From positions 9,267,135 through 9,331,134 of the forward strand of contig NC_135255.1 in assembly GCF_964204865.1 (NCBI RefSeq): DNA of 64,000 nt, given 5' to 3'. This stretch comes from Styela clava (taxonomy: Eukaryota > Chordata > Ascidiacea > Stolidobranchia > Styelidae). How positions within the stretch are numbered: the first letter of the stretch is position 1; every line of letters begins with the position of its first letter. The notes under the pieces are model-generated. The model did no database searches. It saw only the letters and a list, made by a program, of their open reading frames with translations, and had not been told where the DNA came from. This document shows, in pieces, positions 33,346 through 48,200 of the stretch. A program made the position numbers and the translations under genes.

Positions 33346-33622
33346 ATGAAGCATTCCGATCCCAGCATGACCTCTCAGCTGGTTTCAGTCGTTTGTAACA
33401 ACGGTCGCTGCGATATACTCACAAGTACGAGCCACGCTGATGCGAGCTCAACGTCACAATATTGGGTTGAGAAAGATTTCTTCGAGTGCTTTAGCACCCA
33501 TCTGTATTATGAAGATATAACAGCCACATGTTATCGCCACCAGTCAGTCGTATTTTGTTTAGTCTCTGGCGCACGCTCTGTACTATTGTTGTATGTCAAT
33601 GGTTCTGGTCATGAAAGGACTG
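33346..33622 (+). other. Possible 5' coding exon of the RBM24/38-like gene
   Basis: An ATG-initiated frame of 92 codons ends at a good donor (ACTG|GTGAGT) in phase 1. The 36300 acceptor of the RBM24/38-like gene needs exactly one incoming base, so the join gives an unbroken frame and a protein of about 607 residues. The encoded peptide has no recognised domain, and a matching phase happens by chance one time in three, so this is only a candidate. Confidence 0.25.
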
Positions 33623-36299
33623 GTGAGTATTATATCTGCTATGCAGATTAGTATACACGTTTGTGTAGAAATAATGGTTTTGGGACTTCCTTGTTCCAGT
33701 TATCTAGGCATGATTGCCAATGTGACGCAGTAGCCAAGTTAGAATACAGTTTTATACCAACTGTTTTATATTTTAGACACAAAATGAGGTGGAAGCGCTA
33801 TATTTCAGTAAAGTGTGTCTCATTTACCTGAAACCCCTATCAAGAATTCGGCCGTCATTTAAACTAGCTGTGCAGATGGTCTTTTCTCTCGCATAGCATA
33901 ATATAGAACTAATATAATCTATGTTTGCATTGATAACTGGTGTTCTTGTAATCAGCAGACATGGGAAATCGGATGCTAATATTAACCCGACCATACGTTG
34001 ACAGTGCGTCCAGATGCGCTTCCTTTAATATGGAAACATATCTAGCCCATTGTCTGACAAATGCAAACTTAGCAGCAATTCTAGTGTAGTGAACGTAATT
34101 CTAAACTTCCTTCCTTGCTGGAAAATGATAATCACCTCATCGAAAGCATTTTCAGAAACTGACAACGAAACACAATCGACCTTGGTAGGACTACGGGTAA
34201 TACTTTGATAATCGGTGCGAATTATCTTTGCGTGAAGTTTGGCCTAGCAGGTCGTCAAAGTGCTAGTGTCAAAACAGTAGTACCGTGTCGGTTAATTGCG
34301 TGCATTATTAACATATGGTGGTAATTTTATCGCAAGTGGTGTTCGAATATTGTCCAGCCTTGGTCAGATGTTTGTTTCAAAACATATTTGCCTAGATTCA
34401 CGAGATTGCAGTTTCGATTTGAAACGCTTTTTATTGCGATCACACTAACTGTTGTGTCGGCCCCGTGATAGACCTCGTATTGTACACTTAGAACAGTATA
34501 ATTCTACTTCATTGACGACGGCATTTTTTCAGAAAACTATTGACTGAGCTTGTCCTCAATTTTATATTAGGTCGTTGTTCTTTTCGCGAATATGTCAAAA
34601 TGTCTTGTCCAAGAAAGCTTTTAAGGATTTAGTTATAAATTTTATGGCCAGTAATTTATTACTGAGCGCTAAGTAAACTTCCAAACTTTATAGACATCGA
34701 CATGCTATCAGCTGATAGCGCACACGTGTTGTGTGTTCTTATCTTCAGTCATTTGAGCATGAAGCGACTACGGTTACGCTGGAGATAGAAATTCATAGTT
34801 TGCTGGCGAAAGCTTAAGGTAACATTACGTAATGCTGCAGGTAGACGTTAATCAGCGGTAATAATAAATTATATAGTTTTTCCATTAGAGCAATGAATGA
34901 ACAAAATAGCTAGCGATTTTCGTAAAAACATTACTGTCTGCTGAACCACTCAATAATCAAATCAGTGCCATCAATTGGGATAAGTAATTATATAAATTAC
35001 AATAGAACCAGACTAGAATTGGAAGAAATGTTTTGGTGGCGCTGTGTACAATACATTGCATTTCATTCTTATCGATGATATGAGACATTTTACTTATATG
35101 GGTGGATAATTTATTTATTTGTTCTACAAATTTTATATGGTACGCTAGAATATGACGTAACTCCAAATAATGTAATACTTCACACCTATGTATCCAGGAA
35201 GTGCGCGCAATCGCATTGTATAACACAATATATTTTGTCTATCGTACTGGCCGACTAGTTTCATTGAAAAACTTTCCCAGAGTTTGACTTCACGTGTGTG
35301 TTGTTAACCATTCGACTACAAGGGTCGGCAATTACCGTAATGAAATATTAATGCTTTTCGAGATCTCGAAATGTATTGTTTGACTTTTTTTCCCGTCGCG
35401 CTCAGAACATACCTTATCGATGTATAAACTATCATCTCCCGACTGTAAACCCGGTAGCCATGTAAGGTTGAGACGTTTTCTTAGCCGAGCCGTATACCGT
35501 CACCCAGTGACTTAATTCAAACCACCATACCTAACGGCAGATATTTAAGACTATTTTTCTTGTTCGTTTTCGATAGTATCGAATGACTGGTGTGGTTTGA
35601 ATCAATGGATACATACAAATATATACCAGAGGTAGATTATGCAGGCAGGTAGTCCCGCTGTGTTCTATGGTATTTCTAAATGGTGCCTATTTTATGACCT
35701 AAGACTTTATGTATTCCTTTCTACGGGTACGTTTGGTTCAAGGATCATTTATTCTAGGTAGCAAACCTACATTATTACCTCTTTAATTATTTTTAGTGAA
35801 TTATATTTATGAGCAGGCCAGGAAAAATTTCAAACTTCAGTCTGTCGCAGTTTTCGAGTAAGATTTACTTTGTTTCAAGCAAGGATTTTGTTTGTTCTTG
35901 TTACTTACATGGCCGTTTTTTAGTCATTTCGATTTTTCATTATCCTCAAATATTTAATATATCTTTTCTTCCGCGACAACTTTAATTATTCCACACGCGT
36001 AACTATTTGAATTAACACTAATTTGCAGGTACTAGTGTAATTTGATAGACCTTCATGAAATCTGGAACACATGTGTTGCCCTGAAAAATCAATCACACAT
36101 GGTTGCTAACTTGCGGCGCCCTTTGTTGTGAAATTTAATTATCTTCATTAAAACTACGCGACGTACACTGAGCTACTATTCAAAGCAGTTCCCGGGAAAC
36201 ACAAACATCGAACATATTTTTTCCCTGTTGGACCTACAAAGATCAAAATTACTACCCAAATTTTTTATTCGACCTCTGCTGCCCTTCCGTTGCGACCAG
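33623..36299. other. Candidate intron or upstream region, nothing recognised
   Basis: No coding segment or transposon end was seen. The last 150 bases are open in the RBM24/38 frame from 36152 (after a TAA at 36149) but hold no ATG. A splice acceptor GACCAG ends at 36299. Confidence 0.4.
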
Positions 36300-39200
36300 C
36301 TTGCACAAACGGAAACTTGGCAACCCTACACCCAACATCTTCAGCCTTCAACTCGGCGAAACCTCAAATTAGGCCTGTTTCGGTTGATAGTGTTCTAGCT
36401 TCATCAAATTTCCTGTTCACCTCAGAGGAGTCAGAAACGCGGAACGCAGCCACTGTGGAGAGTTTAAACAGAAAGCGCAGGGCTAGCCCTTTCCTCGTCA
36501 AGCAAGAAACCAACGGAGCATCAATTCCATCTACAAGTGTTTCAACAAATTTAGACAACACGGAAGAAGAAAGCGCAAAGAAGGCTCGGATTATTGCCGA
36601 AGCAACAAGTGCTGTCAACCACGTACCGGGTGTAGCTCACAGACAAGCGATTGACCCCACAACGCTCGCTTATTCTGCGGGATCGAGAGGCTTCCTGGTG
36701 TTGCCTGGATCCCAGACACCGGGGCTAAGGACGCAGTACATTTTAGGTTCAAACACTGCATTACCAACCGCCAACGGTATAATCCCGTCGGTAGCGACTC
36801 AAAACCTTACAGGAGTGCCCCAACCACCTAGCGCCGCAGTTCTCCAACAATTGCAAGCAAACGCTCAAGCTTCAGTTTTATCAGTTGCCGGTCAATCTCC
36901 GGGGCAAATAGCCGCACCAATAATGACGAGCGCGGCAACAACGAACTTTTTTGCGAATACTGCACAACCAGTAGGACACCAAGTTATAAATAGTGCAGGA
37001 AAACCTGTAAATATGACTTATCACACGCAAAAAGACACAACTTTTACTAAAATATTTGTTGGAGGTTTGCCATATCATACTGACGACGCGTCTCTAAGGA
37101 AGTATTTCGAACAATTCGGTGAAATTGATGAAGCGGTTGTTATCACGGATCGAGTATCTTCTTGTTCCAAAGGATATGGATTCGTGAGTACTTGAAATTA
37201 TTTTCTCAAACTTTTCGATTAACTATGTAATTATGCGCTGTGTAAGGTTGGGATTGGTATACAGCGTATACTATAAAGTAACTTGTTGAAAACGTCCTGC
37301 AGTTTGTATAACCAAAGATTGAATTTAACATAGATGTTTAATCCATTCCGACTTTATCACAGTTTAGTTCCGACGCATATATTGTTGAAATTGATGGCAT
37401 TCCAGAATATCCATTGTGATTGTCATTGATCGAATAGTTTGAACGAATTACTTAGATTACGCGATTATTTTTAGGATTGCCCATTTACGATGAGATCATA
37501 GCTTTCAGTAAATCAATTTAGCAGCAATGACAGATGCACTGCATTATAGGGTTTCTCATCGCCACAAACCAATTGCATCATTTTGAATGGATATGTTGAA
37601 TTAGAATTATACCTCGGCTCTTTTTTTGATGACTGAACCCGAACAAACTCAAAATTCCAAAATCCCGTTTAAAATAAAATTCAACAATGTCGCCGTTGCC
37701 TACAAATTGTCAATCCATGAACATACACCCGAATTAATTAACTTTCGATATTCCGCTTAATCATATCTATTGTGGCATAGTGTGTGGTATCGTGTAAAAA
37801 ATTCAGATGGTCGTGAATAACCAACATCTTTGTATTCACATGTCGAACTAATCGATCAATTTCTGACCTCTATGAATTGAACATTGTTCAGTTCAAAAGA
37901 ACAACTTGGAATATGCTTTCTATTTTTCATTCCGTGACGTTTCATTTCATTATATCAGGTGACTATGGCCGAAAAAGGAGGAGCTGAACTCGCCTGCAAA
38001 GACCCCAATCCTGTGATAGATGGAAGAAAAGCCAACGTTAACCTCGCCTATATTGGTGCCAAACCGAGAGGACAACATGTCACACCAACCAGTAAGACAT
38101 TTTCCCTATTGCTATACTTACAGAAGTTACTGTGTGGGTGTTATAATTTTTTATGTAAATAATTTTCAAACAAGTGATGAAAAACATATAGTAGTCCTGT
38201 ATTAAGTGGCGACCGTAAAATCAGAACATATTTTCGGATATATCGTATGAGATTTTATCTTAGTTGAGGCAATTAGCCTTTTAATATGACACTCTCTGGT
38301 AGACTTGTATCTGCCCCAGTAGGATACTATGTCAAATCATGCGACAGCTAATTCTTAACCTGTGAATATAATATTAAATTCATTCACTGCATCAATTTTC
38401 TTTCCCATCGGATTGTGGTGACGATGCTCTTGTGCCATTATACCTGCCTTCCCATGGGGCTGCGCACACTGTTGATAGCAGAAAAGTCGACCAAGTGCAT
38501 CTGCTACATTCGTTGAAATGTGATATTCGCGAAACATGGCCCAATGATATCATTAATAGGGACATTCCGTTTGTATTTCGCATGATATGATGCAGCAACA
38601 TATTAGGACTCTGATCCTCTTGTCAAGTATTGATGTTTTATGAAATGGCTCGGATCAAAAGTGGTTATTCAAGTCGTATTACAGACTAAATGATGTGTTA
38701 CTACCTTATCAATTTTTTTTATCTCACGCAACCAGCGACACATAAAAATGCCAAGCTGTCGAAAGTATACCGTTATAAATAAGGTTTCCGAACGTAATTT
38801 CGCTTTCAAAATAATATTTTGACTAAAAACAGCAACTTGTTTGAGCTTAGGCGAGAAAATGACCACATGTTACCTTAACAGAAAAACCCTATTATCACAA
38901 AACTGATGGGAAACATTCGATTCCGATGCGTTAAATTGGTTTTGTAGATGAATTGGTTTATAAAGAAGCGGAATTGTTTATATCGTGCATAGCATATATC
39001 GTGTCATCATGAATCTATTCTAGCTCTGTGTATCTGTTGTTTCTACTCCTTCGGATAAGAGTGTTTCAGCTTCAAGCATCAATTACAGATGGCTTGAAAA
39101 CCCTGTCAAATTGCAGAACCCCGTAAACGGCAAACGAAACTGCTTAAAATATCCAATGAAAGCATGTTTATTGAAAACGTAACTTGGCCTCTTTAATCCT

Positions 39201-42200
39201 TGCATTGCACGTAGACCGAACGGTTATCTTGGCGTTTGTGAGTTTGGCGAGTCTGCTTGATTAATTATTAAAAGAATATTCTCGCCGCACTTGTAGTGTT
39301 AATTCACTAGAGTTACTTGACAGTGGGCACACGCTAACCTTACGCCGGCACTTGACTAATGGAAAAAACGCGAAAAACGCTGGCATACCAAGCTGGCTTC
39401 GTGTCGAAATATCACTGAACCGTAAATTACCTTGTCGTTGTTGACAGTATACAAAAAGTTAACAACTTTGCATCTGAGTGATAAGAAATCAAGATCGATT
39501 ATGATGAGTAAGTTGTTAATTGGGAAACCAAGCGGAACCATTTGAATACATACAAACTGGGACCGTGCCTATACGAACGAGACGTTAACAACTAGACCGA
39601 TGTCCAAAAGGGATAATTTCGTATGTACCATATAATGATAATCAAATGAAATTGAGTTGGCACCACATGGAGACAAATATCGACCAGTTTTTATAGATTC
39701 GGACATTTTCATACATTTTCAATTTATAATGTGGAGGTATTAAACCCACGGGGCTCCAAATTTTAGGTATTTATGTATTGTTAAGTCACGACGAAAATCT
39801 AGCACTGTTATGTATTTGTCCCTATTCCTTCCAAATAAGTTTTGATATATGTATATGAAAAACAGGCGATTCGGGTTCCTCTTAGTCTACGTTTCAGCCC
39901 ACGTCAACTATGTTTGAAATCTAGTACACGGAATAAAGTTTACATAAGCTCTTGTTTTAAACGTTCGTATTAAATCAGGAGCACTCGACGACACTCGTGA
40001 AGATGTTATGGTATGCAAACAGAAATTTGGTGTGTATATCGTAAAACTTAATACTATCAATACTACGTAGTACGTATACTTGCTCTTCGCCGTCCCAGTA
40101 TCAGCCACATCGTAATAACTTTTTATAAGACATTCATATAAACAAACCTAGCCAATTAACGAATTTATATAATGTTGATCAAATCGTACTGATCGATTCG
40201 TGTCCTAAGGTTTTGAATATAACGTAACTTCCAGTTACATTTGTCGCGATTTGTAAGGATATACCCCGTAAAGCAACGGAAACATGGCAGCATTAGCGGT
40301 TTGGTTAGCATGGGATCCATCCGAAGTAAATCAATTGATTATCGGAATAGTATGGTTGAATAAACAAATTGTATATGTCATTATTCACTGACATGGTTTT
40401 GATATTGTTAGTAAAAACTAATCGCTGCGTGTACAAAAAAAACTGACTCACCCCTAAACAAAAAAATTATTGTAAATGAGTTGGTAGAAAAGCTAAATAT
40501 TGGTATTTTGTTATTCACAGTTGCAAACAATATTCGTTCTACTCCTTTCGCGAGGTATAGTTTACTTCGTATGTGTGCGGGTTATAATACATTGCATACG
40601 AGCAAGCGAATAATTGTCAGTACTGGTGGTTCTTGTATTTTACATTTCGGGTATGGCCCACCAGTAATGCCCTTTTAAAAACGTTTCCCCTTTTATCAAC
40701 CTCATTGCTTCGAATGATAATGTCTGTCGGTCACGGCCGTTAGATTTCGTCATGCTTGATATCCGATCACGGCAAGGAATTGTTTTAGAATAAAAAATGT
40801 TTGTTATTTGACTGGCACTACGATGAAGAGAATAAAAGTTGAAAGGTTTATAACTTCTGATCAAATTTAAGTTCGTATTCAAATATTAATTTGTTCGAAT
40901 AAGGGCTGGAGTCGAACTGAAACAGTGATGCCCTCTTATATTGCTGTTGTAATACTGCTGTGTTAGTTTGATAAGGGACAATAAAACGTCAACAATGACA
41001 TATTGTGATGTAACAACCAGGGCTCAGGCTTGATCGCGCTTTATACCTTTCCACCATATGGAAACTTTGTGGTTATTTTAAATATAACTAATTTTGGTGG
41101 AGTTCCACTGCCAATCAAGCTACCTCTCGTTTGCCATATCAACAATTTCGTTTTGGGTTTTCACCTCTATTTGCACATTTTTGATTCTCTTGGATAGAGC
41201 AAAAATGTCGCTTTTGCATGTGAAACATTTCCGCATATATGGCATGTATTGTTAGAACTCAGCACATGGCAGCCCCAATTAACCCTTTATATTTGATCTC
41301 TTGTAAGCCACCAGGTATCGTCGTAATCCACAAAAAATATAATATCACATGTATTATATCCCTTCCATTATACCTGTATTCAATTAACCGCACAACTTCG
41401 GACGCCAATTCAGTCTTCAATTTTTTATGAGGTTCCTTACTGGAATGTATCTTGATATCAGTAGCCAACTTTACAGATGAGCTTGATGTCATCTTGGTAA
41501 GCCGGCCCACCTAAGGAGGGGGCAAGTTTCGTGCCTTCTCGTATTCACATATGAAAAAGTTTTGGAAAAAATTTGGTAGTATGGTAATTCGTGGTTATTG
41601 TATTTCATTCCCGGGTTTCGACTCAAGTCAGTATGAATTATTAAATTATTTTAGCCACCGAAAAGTTAACTTCGAGCTGTGGGAATCCCCTGGCGATTGC
41701 GATGAAATATTTGTGTAATCAACGTGGTTTGATAGAATCAATTTTACCGATTCTGGGTTAGGTTTGGTACGTTTTGCATCCGGAATTTTTGGTCTATACT
41801 TTAGTGACACTCAAATGGTGGTGACAAACGACATTTGATTTTCACTCTGATAACAGTATAGACACCAATGTTTTGTTTTATCTCGGTTTCAACGTTTTCG
41901 CGCGAATTATAGCCCATGCTCATGCATATGAAATTTAAACAAGATCCAATCATTTATACATCTGCTTTTCTGATGCAATCTCATGTATATTCTTACTGAT
42001 ATTGACCGCACCATATGTAAATATTCAAGAAGTTGTTCCTCCAGAAAATGCTTTTAGAGCGTCTTGAACAGACTCGCCTATAGTTGAGGTTATTTGAAGC
42101 CTATGGACTCAAAATCCGCAGGGGCCTCGATATCCAATATTGAACAAATATTCATTTTCAATTCGTTTTCAAAGTTTGGAGGCGTGTTCCAGAATTAAAC

Positions 42201-45200
42201 AGCTTTAAAATAATTCAAAAGTGGATTTTTTATTTTTTGATCATTTTAAAATACCCTTGTTCCAAATATTTTTATTTCAAACGTCAAAAAATTAAACAAG
42301 TTCAAATAAAGTGAATTTTATGAAATAATTAAAATGATATTGATCATGTAGTATAGCTTTATTCGTTCAAATGGTTAATTTTACCACCTAGGCGGTTGAT
42401 TACAACCGTCTATTGTGGATTTAATGTGTTTTAGGCTCTTGGACGGTACATATAAACTGTACGACTAGTATGAATTCCTTCGATTAGCCCGTTAATATAT
42501 TACTAGCTGGTTAGTTACATACTGGTTACGTCGTTACACGACGTGGCGACTTCAGTCATACACCACTTCAGCGCATATTTGGCTTCTCTATACCTTGGTC
42601 CATGTATTAGGAGGGCGTACTTGTTTGTTTACTGGATTTGTGGCATGTGGGATTCTACGCTTACGCTAAAATGTAGCAGAAAAGAACATTTCACATTTTG
42701 AAATTACCTTTCAAAATCATTTTAGGTAGGCTCCATTATCGTGTGGTGATGTTTCTGAAACATAATTAAGACTTCGGCGAATGTTTATACGGCCGTTTCA
42801 GAGAAAATTAGGAATCATTTAGTTGCTTCTGCATTACGCTACATAACCTTATAGCATATGTTGAAAATCGTGAGATGATATGCTGATGACTCTTACTTCC
42901 CATTAAAATTTTTGCATGTTGTAGTATACATAACACGGGCTAAGTGTCGCAAAAAAATTTCCACCTAGAATAAGAACAATGAATTACTGAAGCAAGGAAA
43001 CACAATTTTCTTCGTGGCCATCGATAAATTTTACCGCAGTATTGTGTGTAAAATAGTTGGCTTTTAGTAAATTTAGTAGGGTAATCACTTTTCTCTCGCT
43101 CAATTTTTATTGCACTAGTAATTTTCCCATTATCATAAGATTCATAACGCTGTAAACGTACTGACATTATTCATGTGTACACTTGAAAATATTTTATATA
43201 GCTTTTTTGGTACTGCCGTAGTGTGTGTACCAGGCTAGAGTTTGGCCATAATTTCATTCCGATTTTTCTTACTTTAGTTCTATTACGAGTTCGAGGACCA
43301 AGTATTAACCAAGTGAGTATACCCCCTGCCCACGGGTTTCAGCCCCTTTACACACAAAATGAAGTATAGTAGGCGAACGAAATTAGTTACCTCCATAATG
43401 GTACACACACTTCTGTAACGCCGTTTTTTTTTCAAGAAAATTCGGTCCTTAAATGATAGATTGTCCCATGCGTGGACGTGGTTGAGTGAGTGACCAGCCA
43501 AATTTATGTCATTTTAAACCGTCTTGAATATTAAATACTTTTGATCAGGTTGTTATTACTTTACAATGAATCATTTTAGAAATTGATTTGCCGGTATTGT
43601 CGTAAGCGTGGAATCGTTTGATTAAACGATATAACGATCGACTGCAAGGCACCATTTGTCCTTCATCAGCGGCATCCTAATCTTTTAAATGTCCCTTAAT
43701 TATGCGGCTCCAACCGTTTTCCCAATTACATACATTGTCTCGCGCGACCCAAGAGTATCCGTTTTCAGCGTTTGACTAGGTAACATAATCCGTTTTTAGT
43801 TATTCGTTGAAAGAAACAAGCTGGTAAGAAATGTTCGCGCGTTTTCCTGAACTGGTTTATACCGCTTTTTACCTTCGTTGGAAATTCCGCTGAACAATAG
43901 ATACTGACACAGATTCTCATGAGATGATATTCACTTGCTATTAAACGCGTATATTGACTCGAATTCATCAGTTTCTTTTGTCATCGCTTTATAAGGTTAT
44001 AAGCTCACAGAGTTCGATCCCGCTCCCACGAATATACCCCTGCTGACACCATTTTCGAAACATAACCGCCACGGTTAATCAATATGGAGGTAAAACGAGT
44101 ACAAAACTTTTGATGACCAAAAAGTTTTCGTGGGTTTTCAATTTTTTCTGCGCGGGACCGGTACGTGACTGTCTTTAAACATTGACTGTTTATATTTTGT
44201 AGACAATGAACGTTCTAATGTTTTTATTAGAACACACGGAGTTGCGTCATAATACGTGGTTGTATTGGGACGAGGCAGGCGTTGATTGTTGCGTCTAGCG
44301 AATAACCCTAATTTCAGAATAATGTCACCGTCTTGTCAAATCTTTTTTTTACCTTTACGCTATTCTGTGTTGTACCGGAGATGGTAGAATTTTGTATTCG
44401 TTGTCAATCTAATATATGGACATCCAAATCACATCGGGTTCAACGAATTGTTGTATTCATAAAAAAAATTCTTCGGTTGGCCACTTGTACCATTTGCACC
44501 AATTCACATGGCGGGACTGGCAGTTGTTTACAAATCTTTCAATATCCGGCTTTTGAATAATTCGACTACACTTCAAATTAAATGAATTGAGCGGAAATGA
44601 AAAGTTTTGTTTTGCTTGTACCAGTATACTAGACTCGCGCTGATGCCCATAATCAAGGAATGAATCTCTGGGATCTCGAAAGACCTTTTCATCGAACCAA
44701 GACAACCCTTTCGTCGTCCACACAAAGCGCTGTTTTGTCTGTGTGACCGCTAGTCACCGGTATTTAATAGCAGAATATAGAAGCAGTATTTCATTTCCCC
44801 TTGTCGATTCAATTATATTGCCGCCACCAGAATTCTATTATGCTGGTTCTTCTATTGTCTGTGTCAGTTTTCAGTTACGCTTTCCCTCTTTTGTCAGTGT
44901 TTTGTCCTATACAACGTTCCCATACTACATTTCTACGGTCTTAATGAAATTTGAACCCGGTTTTTGTTCTGTTATGTTTTTGCTATCGTAAGTTTTACAC
45001 TATTAGAAAATAGTAAAAAAATGACTGAAATTTTATGTTCAATGTAACGAACACGGACAACATAGGGTATGAAATTGTCATGGGAATTTAGTATAAACGA
45101 ATCTACTCCATATCAAATACATGGCTCAGAAGATAACTTAACTTTGTACAATTTCAAAATGTACTGAGCCTACGTTCTAACTAGACTTTTTATTTATTTC

Positions 45201-48200
45201 ATTGAAGTGCTTTGTACAAAGAACTGACGTTACCGACTCCGTTCTATATAAATGTTAACATCTTTTGACAAGACAACCCACACATGTTCGCGAAATTAAT
45301 TAAAACCGTCGCTTGGAATATAATGTCACTCAGTTCCGTTCAATTAAGAGTGTTGTAATGTCGATACGCGGGTCAGATCTCCTGTGGTGGAGACACATAT
45401 CGATTACGTCCATATAACGAGCGATATCCGTCGGTAACTCGCGACTTTTTTATGTTATATGTTATATATTTTCATCATATACTTAACTTGTTTTATTCGT
45501 TAATTTTTATGTCATTTGCAATTTCTCATCGAACAAATTTCACATCTGTTTGGGAGAATACTGAACTAGAAGCAAATGAGATACGTCCTTCCAATCAAAT
45601 TTGTTCCCGTCCCCACGTATTAGTATTATAACAACATTTACTGCGACCACAGAAAAAGATGCTGAATTTAGTTGTACGCCCAACCTTAACGAGTCTGACT
45701 TCGCTGGCAGTCCAAGATTAGTCCTATATGCATCCCACGGCGTCGTCGAATTCAGGTGTACGCCAAACCTGAGAGTAGACAAGACAAGAGTCTGTTTCTG
45801 GAGCCAACATTACCCATGTTTTTTCCAGCTCTTGTTTTATTTACTCGTTTATTGATGTTTCATGACTTTATGTAATACGTTATATTGATTGATACAAACT
45901 AGCGTAGTAGTTGGTCAGTACTCTAAGAAATAAGAATTTATCTTAGCGTACTTTTCACAATGTAAAGGGTAACATTGTCTATTTTTCTGTATTTTCAGAT
46001 GTTATTGCACGACAAGGTACAACCTACGCGCAGTATATTCAACCTGTTCCTCAGACTTTAGGACAATCGCCTTTTGGGTAAGAACGAATGTGTTTGCTTG
46101 ATTTTGCTTTTCCAATCAGCACTGCAAAACGGTTATTCTAGGAACATTTATTTAAATAATGCGACAGTATCTTGCGGCTATTTCTGAAATCTGAAGACTT
46201 ATATTTCGGTTCTTTTAGTTTTAACAATAATATGACCATTTGAATGGTAAATTCAAGACGATAAAGGAAAAATTCACTTTTTCCGACGTTTTACTTGGAA
46301 ATTCATATCTGGAATAATCACAAAAAATCTATCAAGTTTTGAAGTCATTTTCATTTTTGCAATGTTGTGTATTTATGACAGAAGAGCCTGCTGCCAAATT
46401 AATTTACATACCAGCGTTCACTTCCGATTTCTATATATTTTATTTCCTTCCATAACAGATAATTTACGAATTGTAAAATCCGTTGCAGGCCGTGGTAATT
46501 GTGCCAGCAAAGGTGATGAAACATGTACGTGAGATATTGATAATAGACGTCGCGTGCGGTGTGTTTTACGCGTTTTTTATTTGTGGTTTTTTTTCTTGTT
46601 CTTATTATTACATCATTTTTATTTTCCCTTAAGTTGAATTTATCATCGAAATCTCAATGTTTTGAGATCAGCGATACGAAATGTGGATAGAAATACTGAT
46701 GTTTATACACAAAACAAAAATACCCTATTTTGTTGAATTTACAAAACAGCTACGTGTTGGCCAAAATAATTGTGGAATAGTAAGCGTTTTTCTTTATTCA
46801 AATGGCTGTGTTCATAATGAAAAAACGCACCCATGTCGTACAAATTTGTAACAATTCGGAAATATGATTTCAGTCCTGAAAGTTGCATAAAACAAATTCA
46901 GAAAAATCACAATCATGTTGTAATTACTGATATCAAATATTACAACACTATTAATTCCCTAATAACTGGTAATGAAAGAAAGAAGTTACTTGATTCAAAA
47001 TTTTGCTATTCACTGATTCAATTTCGATGTTAGAGGCTTTTATAACAGCAAATTATCACAGCCACTGATGCCAAATTTTTCTTTGCACTGGCTTGTTTAA
47101 TATATATCATAATTTGGAAATATATTTGATTTAAACCTGTTTATGAATTATATCCGTACTTGGACATTTGACGCTAAATGATGATAAAATTTGATTATGT
47201 TCTATTTTGGTTGAATGACGTGTAAAACATTGTTTTGAATGATTGTGGGAAATTTTCTTCACTTTTTTCGACACTGAAGTTTGGAGATTGGTAGATTTAT
47301 CATTTAACTTCGCGATTCAAGGGATTTTAGCATGTGTATCCATCGAATACTTCTCAAACTGTGGTTGGCGTTTGTAATAACCTGTTGTTCGATTTCAATG
47401 GTGAAAATCATCTTAGAAAATCCTTACTAGGCGAACTTGATTGCCTCTCTTCTGCCCCCTCGTGTTATCTTCGGTTCGTTTTTTGTTTGTTTGCTAAATA
47501 TCATGCGTGTGCTTGGACGTTGTTGTGTCGTTGAATGTGGGTGATAAAACAACAACATTCATTTTTTTTCATGTTTTGTGATGTCACGTTTTTGCCGTGG
47601 AATTATACTGAACTTGCTAATATTCCATCATCACGTTATAATCAGAGCACTCGATACGCATCTAATCGAGTACAGAAAAATCTTAAAAAGTCGAAAAAAA
47701 AAAAATTTGAAAAGCATATTCGTATGTTTAAGAAACTCTATATATATGACTAATCTAAGTTTAATTCGATACCAATCGCGGAAAATTTGAGATTAATAGA
47801 TGCATTTATTCTTAATTTACTAAGTTATATGAACTAAAGGTAGGTTGTGTAATAAGCTACGCCACAGCTTAAATTGAAATCAATTGTCGCTTTTTTAGTC
47901 TTCGGACAAGTTCCATTTTCTTTTTTAATATACAAATTATACTTTACTAGTTCGATGGGATCTATGCGAATGATATATTTGGCGATGGATCATCTGCGCT
48001 TTTGTGCTTTGTCTCTAGAAGTAATTATGTATGTCGACCTTTAGAACTTTTGGTGTAAGGTTTGAGTATATTCGCATACAATACAACGAATATATATACT
48101 GAAATATAACGTCGCTGAAATAGAAACGGCCGGAGTTGCATTTTGCCCAGATTCGTTTCCATGTTTATGGTCGACAATGTCGTGTTTTCACACGAGGACA

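Noticed and set aside
30000-35000. Several 60-100-codon open frames
   Set aside because: Lengths are as expected by chance, no recognised motifs, and no splice context except the single candidate at 33346-33622.
36290-36299. Start of the RBM24/38 protein at 36290
   Set aside because: The codon there is TTG, not ATG; the open frame simply continues upstream to a stop at 36149, so splicing from an earlier exon or an ATG start at 37013 is more likely.
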